From: Darksidea phi
Taxonomy: Eukaryota > Ascomycota > Dothideomycetes > Pleosporales > Lentitheciaceae
DNA: 56,068 nucleotides
Direction of reading: 5' to 3'
NCBI GenBank assembly: GCA_030770425.1
Contig: JASJFT010000267.1
Location: 1 to 56,068, forward strand
Below the pieces are notes generated by a model that saw nothing but the letters and a program-made list of their open reading frames with translations, did not search any database and had not been told where the DNA came from. Shown here in pieces: positions 50,918 to 56,068 of the stretch (positions are counted from its first letter, which is position 1; every line of letters starts with the position of its first letter). The translations under genes and the position numbers were made by a program.

Positions 50918-52022
50918 TTATGAAGGGAAAAAATCTTCTCCAAGCCCTGCATATCCCCCTTCTGCAGTTCCCCGACTCTCTCTCTGGAACCATCCTTCAG
51001 TGTAACCAGTGTACGATTGGTATTCAGGGAGGTCCCCACAGGTTCGCTTGCGAAGGATATCCGCGGATATCTCATGAGGGATTTCGATATATGGAACAAT
51101 ATTATTATCTTTTGGACATCGGAGACGCAATCCTTTCGAGCCACCCTTCACAGCGTCAAGGATGATTTGTGCGGCTTCGACCGTAAGCGGTACCGTGAAT
51201 GATTGCTCCTCACCATCAGGTAACTGATGCGTATCGAGAGATGGTGCGTCCCCAAATAGCAAAGGGGGAACGTTTCCTTCCAATTCGGGAAATATGACCT
51301 CGTGATGTACAGGAAGGGACTGTGACCAGCCATGAGATAGCGATGGATTACCTTGTTCTCGTAAGTCGTCTAGTGTAATTAAAGAAACAGATTCCCGCGA
51401 GTTTGACGACGCGAGGCAGCTACCCGTTGGAAAGAAACAGTTTCATACCGGTAGCGGGCGCAAAGGACCCGTCGAATTGTTCCAATTCGGGACGCATGAC
51501 CTCGTGATGTATAGGAAGGGACTGTGACCAGCCATGAGATAGCGATGGATCACCTTGTTCTCGTAAGTCGACGACGCGAGGCTGCTACTCATTCGAAAGA
51601 AACAGTGTCATACCAGTAGCGGGCACAAATGACCCATCGAGTTGTTCCAACTCCTCACGCAGTGATATGGCGGCCGAAGCGAGTGACTGGGGATGCATAA
51701 CCGAATTCCACCAGTCTCGAAGCTCATTCATGAGGCCTTTCGGGTCCAGCTTTGCGAGCTCAGTGAGTTGTGCCTGAAAACACAACAGAAGTACCTCAGG
51801 ACCGATATTCCGAGAGATGTCCCGTAGGTTGTCGCGTGCACGACGTCTGACACTTCGTTGCGCAGCGGACAGCCGCTCCATCGCATCATCCTCTTCCTGC
51901 ATAAGCTTGATCCGCTTCCGACGTCGTGTCTTCATTCGCGCCGACGCTATGTATTTGTCCGTCTCATATTCCCTCCTTTCCGTCTCAAGTAATTCATAGA
52001 ACGAAGTATTCGGGGTATCCAT
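50918..52022 (-). CDS. hypothetical coiled-coil protein with a duplicated exon-intron unit
   Basis: The likely form joins exon 52022-51614 to exon 51369-50918, giving 286 residues. The donor (ACT G|GTATGA) and acceptor (ACACTAG) keep phase. The N-terminal half is helical and charged (ETERREYETDKYIASARMKT, RRKRIKLMQEEDDAMERLSA), suggesting a coiled coil. The C-terminal half (LREQGNPSLSHGWSQSLPVH, LRLRCPKDNNIVPYIEIPHE) has no family I recognise. Between the exons lies a second copy of the exon's first part (LREQGDPSLSHGWSQSLPIH ... FAPAT) with its own donor. Its upstream intron copy has lost the branch and acceptor, so it is probably skipped. Confidence 0.6.
51281..51646 (-). repeat. tandem duplication of about 167-199 bp across an exon-intron border
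   Basis: 51,281-51,479 and 51,480-51,646 are tandem copies starting CCAATTCGGGA on the plus strand. They are alike throughout except that the second copy lacks about 32 bp around 51,566 (the intron 3' end, on the minus strand) and has scattered substitutions. Confidence 0.85.
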
Positions 52023-52150
52023 CGAAAGTGCGTGCGAGCGCGACGAAGAGAAGAACGAGGACCGACACCAATAACGCTAACGCCAAGACACGGCCTATTG
52101 CGGGGTCATTGGCTCATGATGTCACCAGGCCCGGGAATGGGGCGGTGTTA

Positions 52151-53115
52151 ACCAACACCCCAATGTGAAATTAACCGACCCCCCAATAAATCAATTCGGG
52201 CATGGCTCTCTCGGTAAAGCTCTAGCGGCGCATTAACCTGTACTAGTCTCCTTGGCCATAGCAATATAGAGTTTCTCGGTGCCGGAGGCGCTATATTGAT
52301 ACCAGCTGCTCATTTCATCAGTCCTGAGTCATCTATTATTATTGTAGACGTGTAGGACGACTGCTCAGAGCTATTAGAAGGGCAGCGGCCCTCGTAGTAA
52401 CCAACACGAGCCTACTCTCGCAAGAGTGACTCGACGAGAACCACCCCAGTACCCCTCCTACGAGCCTACCCGCCTTACTTAACCCCCCGCCGGGATCATA
52501 CAAATCATATCGCAGGTGCTGGAAATAGAGTTGTACGTGGCGCGAGGGTGCGCGTAGTAGTTTCTAGAGGTCCTATACGAGGGCGCGCACTCGTCTCCTC
52601 GGCCCCTACAACTACAGTAGGGCCTATACAACTACCCCAAATAGGAAATCGGTTAGCTTCAACACAGGGCGTTTATCAGGGCCCCCAAACGCCTGTTTTT
52701 GCGCCTGTTTTGACGCCTGTTTTGACGCCTGTTTTTCAGGGCCCTCACACACCACAGGGCGTATATACCCCCTCACCGAGTGGATGGCCAGCCAGTATAG
52801 CAGCGCCCTCACAGAACCAGGCACCATCTAATTACTATTGGCAACAGTATGACCCGACGATCAATCAGGGTAGTCCGACGGCGCCAGAGAACCGCCCTTT
52901 CATGTATACAGGACCTACACGCTCGTAGGGGCATACCTCTCATAGTTTTCAGTGGCAATAATCAACACCAAACCACCTAGGATTACGAAGATGGCTGAGC
53001 TCACTTTTCGCGCTGTATGGTGCGACGCCGGTCTTCCTTAGCGCTGCGCGTGGCGTTGAGCCGTACCCGAATAGGCTTATTGGGGGGTCATTTAATCTCA
53101 TATTGGGATGTTCGT
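52151..53115. mobile_element. 965-bp non-autonomous DNA element with 50-bp inverted repeats
   Basis: The left end (52,151-52,200) begins ACCAACACCCCAATGTGAAA; the right end (53,066-53,115), reverse complemented, begins ACGAACATCCCAATATGAGA. The two 50-bp ends agree at about 41 positions, including GACCCCCCAATAA and ATTCGGG. TA stands outside each end (52,149-52,150 and 53,116-53,117), as in Tc1/mariner-pogo (Fot1-type) elements, whose ends I recall having a similar CCCAATGTGA..CCGACCCCCC character. No transposase lies inside; the only sizeable frame encodes a proline-rich protein. Confidence 0.82.
52548..52928 (+). CDS. low-complexity Pro/Gln/Thr-rich frame inside the inverted-repeat element
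   Basis: A frame of 126 codons opens at a GTG; an in-frame extension upstream reads VVRGARVRVVVSRGPIRGRA, an RG-rich run. The centre repeats PVFAPVLTPVLTPVFQGP (tandem copies of CGCCTGTTTT). The end is SNYYWQQYDPTINQGSP and PENRPFMYTGPTRS. No ATG is near and no transposase motif is present. It may be captured host sequence or a chance frame. Confidence 0.3.
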   Translation: MRVVVSRGPIRGRALVSSAPTTTVGPIQLPQIGNRLASTQGVYQGPQTPVFAPVLTPVLTPVFQGPHTPQGVYTPSPSGWPASIAAPSQNQAPSNYYWQQYDPTINQGSPTAPENRPFMYTGPTRS

Positions 53116-53312
53116 TAACAACTCCCCCGGTAATGATTATTAATTCACGCAGGTCTGTCAGCGAAGAGCAAACAAATCCGTATACAGAGCGGTATTCCAG
53201 GACTACCTATCAGAACCCCTATGAGCAGCGACTACGCCAAGGGATCTTTGAGATCATTTCTCGTATTCTTCGAGCGTAATGTTATCCCACTATTCGCGCA
53301 CGAAGCCTTGTA

Positions 53313-54149
53313 CTAACATACATGGATAAGATGTGAGCCTTGAAAAGGGCCGTCGTTGACTTGAAAAACACTCAGCAAAAGACCCAGAAGCGGCTCATCG
53401 CTACTGCAGTACCCAAGTTCGCGTAGAACGTCTTGAGCAAACTGAAAGTCGGGATCTTCTACCCGTTTGTGCAAAAGACTGGCCTTTTCAAATGCTTGGG
53501 GGTAGAAGCCGGCCCAAGCCCAGCCCAGAAACCACAACTTTCCAGCCTTGTCGAGGATAAGGTTCCTCCGACTAATATCCATGTGGCACATTACTAGCTC
53601 TTTGAACAGCCCAGTGACATCTCCAGCACCGAGAATCCCAAGCTTATGGTTGAACCATGGCTCCATATCCGCGGCGGTTTGAAATTCCCTACCAGCGCCA
53701 TACACGGTAAATAGCCCGCCCATAGGAATCCCCTGCCCTACCGGCCCGGGTTGGTGGTGTCGCAAGCTTCTGATACGGCGAAGGCCTTCAGTAACCTGGA
53801 GGACGATATTTTGCCGGTCTTGAGTAGTCCGTTCCGACCATGGTATTGCGTCTAAACGGTGTCCATCGATGTAGTCCATAGCAATGTAGCCTATGTTTTT
53901 GGAGGTAAAGGTTCGATAGACGTGAGGGACTCGTATATGCCCGTTGGAGTGATTGGAGACATATTCCATATTCAAAGCCTCTTGCGGACGGACTTCGACA
54001 CCGATCTTCAAAACTGCAGTGCTGGTGATCCTCACGACGATTTTTGTTCCATTGCAGGAGATAAGGGTACCGATTTTGGCCGCGTGGACAAATTCGATAT
54101 CACTGACTGCGGAGAGGTCTCGTCCCTCAAGAGGAAATCCAGGCTCCAT
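53313..54149 (-). CDS. APH-family (phosphotransferase) protein with an altered metal motif
   Basis: A single exon of 278 residues. The fungal APH-like family is shown by NGTKIVVRI (nucleotide-binding lysine region), NMEYVSNHSNGHIRVPHVYR, NIGYIAMDYIDGHRLD, VGQGIPMGGLFTVYGAGREF and the catalytic loop CHMDISRRNLILD (HxDxxxxN, about residues 188-200). The next motif reads LWFLGWAWAGFYP where the family usually has L(I/L)DW(G/E): the metal-binding Asp is replaced by Gly. Activity may thus be lost, or another acid may serve. The substrate is unknown. The upstream region to 54,390 lies between it and a possible small gene on the same strand. Confidence 0.8.
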   Translation of the reverse strand: MEPGFPLEGRDLSAVSDIEFVHAAKIGTLISCNGTKIVVRITSTAVLKIGVEVRPQEALNMEYVSNHSNGHIRVPHVYRTFTSKNIGYIAMDYIDGHRLDAIPWSERTTQDRQNIVLQVTEGLRRIRSLRHHQPGPVGQGIPMGGLFTVYGAGREFQTAADMEPWFNHKLGILGAGDVTGLFKELVMCHMDISRRNLILDKAGKLWFLGWAWAGFYPQAFEKASLLHKRVEDPDFQFAQDVLRELGYCSSDEPLLGLLLSVFQVNDGPFQGSHLIHVC

Positions 54150-54393
54150 AGAGCTGGAGCAGACAGTGTGTTGAGGGGGTTGAAGGGTTGGAATATATGT
54201 GCAGAGAAGAGAGCGACGTCTAAAACTTGAAGGATGGGGTCATGGGATATTAAATGTCATGTGTTGCGCAGTTTGGGAAGTTGATTGCTCTGATTTCTAC
54301 ACAAGCTGCTATTTATACAGAGAGAGTCCCAGCACAGGCCAACTATGAACCGGGCTTGATCAAGCATTTCCCCATTTCCTCAATATCACCGCG

Positions 54394-54690
54394 TTAACCG
54401 TTGCTTTTAGGGAATCTCCTCATCAAACGGAGTCCTGAAACGTCCTGTTGTACAGACAGAGCCGTGACATTGAAGCTACTTATGCTGCGTAGATGCCCCG
54501 CAGCGTATGCTTCCGTGCCATTGCCTCCCATGTAACCAGCATATCGAAAATCATTCGTCACGACATACGCCCAGTATTTACACTCCAGCATCCGCTCTCC
54601 ATACTGATACTGGCGGTAACCCTTTCCCGTGGTTCGATCGATTACATGCCGGGCGTACAGACCTTGAACTGCAGGAAAGGGAATCTGGTG
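54394..54690 (-). CDS. possible last exon of a small hypothetical protein
   Basis: From a good acceptor (TTAATACACCAG, about 54,690) the frame reads IPFPAVQGLYARHVIDRTTG, YGERMLECKYWAYVVTNDFR and SSFNVTALSVQQDVSGLRLM, and stops at 54,394. Composition is coding-like with one or two possible glycosylation sites. The frame extends upstream to 54,831 without clear features. The first exon was not found and no family is recognised. Confidence 0.35.
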   Translation of the reverse strand, partial: HQIPFPAVQGLYARHVIDRTTGKGYRQYQYGERMLECKYWAYVVTNDFRYAGYMGGNGTEAYAAGHLRSISSFNVTALSVQQDVSGLRLMRRFPKSNG

Positions 54691-55106
54691 TATTAATATT
54701 AGATGCCGCTTTATGTGTTTGATCATTAATGTCATTAATCCGGCTGCTACCCTCACGTGCAAAGGTTGGCTTATGCCATCAGTGGCACGGTCGTGTGTGG
54801 ACCGACGCGTCCACCATCCAAGTACAACCACCCACCATCTCGCCCAACAGGTGCGACGGCGACCGCTGCGAATCTATACACCAAAGGACGCAGAACATCA
54901 CTACAAGGACCAATTCCACAGCCAACATCAGGCAGTCTTATCCAATAACGAGGTAAGCCACCCTCTATAGGTGAAGTATCGTTTACCTCTTGCAGTTACT
55001 GACTCTTTCCAGCCATCAGCCTACAGCACTCTAACGCAGGCCACCGCCGTTAACGCAGACCGTCTCCAACAACCAGCCAGCCTCCAACGCCTTCCACACC
55101 GTCAAG

Positions 55107-55400
55107 ATGGGATTCATCAACAACCCGAAGCGAGTCGTTCTTCGTTTTAGCGTTCAATACGAGCGTGAGGAAGCGGCTATAAATGAACAATTCCTCGCAC
55201 TACGCGGCCCTAAACCTCCAAATAAAGATTTCTTTTCTCATTTAATGGCCCCCAACGAATCTTCTAATATGCATATTGTTCTGGATATCCACTGTAACTT
55301 ACACCCGACCATCGATAACAGCACGATACCATATGAAGTCTTCAAAGTAAAAAAGAACGGCAATCTATATGTCCTCATCTCTCCCAGAAGTTCGAGCTGA
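55107..55400 (+). CDS. small hypothetical protein
   Basis: 97 residues from an ATG in good context (CAAGATGGG). It opens MGFINNPKRVVLRFSVQYER and ends KKNGNLYVLISPRSSS. No signal peptide, membrane span or known motif. The leader (about 54,940-55,106) is CA-rich with possible small introns (GTAAGC at 54,953), like a fungal 5' UTR. Family not recognised. Confidence 0.4.
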   Translation: MGFINNPKRVVLRFSVQYEREEAAINEQFLALRGPKPPNKDFFSHLMAPNESSNMHIVLDIHCNLHPTIDNSTIPYEVFKVKKNGNLYVLISPRSSS

Positions 55401-55479
55401 GTAATAAGTTAGTAAATTTGAAAACTGGACGCTGCTGCATGCCAATATGCTCGCAAGTACTGCGAGTTGAGTGGGATCA

Positions 55480-56068
55480 CATGGGGCACCAACCGATCTT
55501 TAATCTAAGGTATAGGATAGCGTCCGTTTATTACAAATAGGAAACTCTCGAAGTTTAAATATAGACGCTCTAGCTAGTATAAAATAATAAAGAAGAAATT
55601 AGTTACTTTAAAAATTTTATAATAATTTATAAAGAAAAATTAGAATAAAAATAATAAATCTTTTTCTAATTTTTAATTTTTAAATTATTATTATTAATAA
55701 AATTAGGACCCCGCCGGGCCCTCCTAATATAGGGGAGACTAGAATTGTAGTAGAAGTAGACGATACTATAACTAATAGACGGCGCTATCTCTAGAAAAAT
55801 AATTTAATCGAGTATATAGCCCTTATTACTATATCTAGTATTATCTTAAAAGTTATAGATAATATTTAAAGTCTCTATAACTCGTTTACTTTATTAAGTT
55901 AATATATTATACGAAAAATATCTCTATACCTAGTCTATATATTAGATTTTAGTAGATACTATTATTATAACCCTAGAATTAGAGGGATACGGGGTAAGCT
56001 CTAATATAGCTATAATAGCCGAGCTATACTTAGTTAGTAATCTAATATTACGTAACTTAGAAGTTATA
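55480..56068. other. AT-rich, RIP-like block at the window end
   Basis: Very AT-rich with stops in all frames and no recognisable gene. Similar in character to 1-1,160 and 4,780-5,980; a short GC-rich island GGACCCCGCCGGGCCCTCC sits at about 55,706-55,724. Confidence 0.55.

Overview
The window looks like an accessory, repeat-rich stretch of a filamentous ascomycete genome (Pezizomycotina; the class is not settled by the sequence). Genes carry many short introns of about 45-60 nt with GTAAGT-like donors, CTAAC/CTGAC branch sites and CAG/TAG acceptors. HET-domain and NACHT genes are present. Normal-GC gene islands alternate with very AT-rich blocks. Many broken genes carry C-to-T nonsense changes (CAG to TAG, CAA to TAA), the pattern left by repeat-induced point mutation (RIP).

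Layout. 1-9.8 kb: AT-rich repeats, a HET-domain gene, a tRNA-Ser-like gene, a decayed AT-rich block and a two-exon phosphotransferase-family gene. 9.8-17.6 kb: a small spliced gene, a broken Helitron fragment (DUF6570), an intact kinase-family gene with four exons, an F-box/NLR-like pseudogene and a truncated DUF3435 gene. 17.6-24.2 kb: a large HET-NACHT gene and a C-4 methylsterol oxidase (ERG25 family). 24.8-30.1 kb: a BTB gene, a nuclease-fold-like gene, a frameshifted zinc-finger-like gene and a kinase-like gene. 30.8-34.3 kb: a dead NLR (alpha/beta-hydrolase, NB-ARC, TPR) interrupted by an 82-bp fold-back MITE. 34.3-43.0 kb: a folylpolyglutamate synthase, a C2H2/DEDDh-exonuclease gene with lesions and an eight-exon homoaconitase (LYS4). 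43.0-56.1 kb: a dead Tc1/mariner transposase, dispersed repeats, a broken PD-(D/E)XK-like gene, a small secreted defensin-like peptide gene, a coiled-coil gene with a tandem duplication across its intron, a 965-bp element with 50-bp inverted repeats, a second phosphotransferase-like gene and a terminal AT-rich block.

No single pathway runs through the window. Three metabolic genes (sterol C-4 demethylation, folate polyglutamylation, lysine biosynthesis) look intact. They lie among recognition and allorecognition genes (HET, NACHT, NLR, F-box, BTB, kinases), a secreted cysteine-rich peptide and transposon debris. The most notable items are the defensin-like gene at 48.0-48.5 kb, the MITE insertion in the NLR, the inverted-repeat element at 52.15-53.12 kb, and a nearly identical direct repeat at 36.5 and 45.2 kb that brackets the homoaconitase segment. 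All family assignments come from reading motifs; no database search was run.
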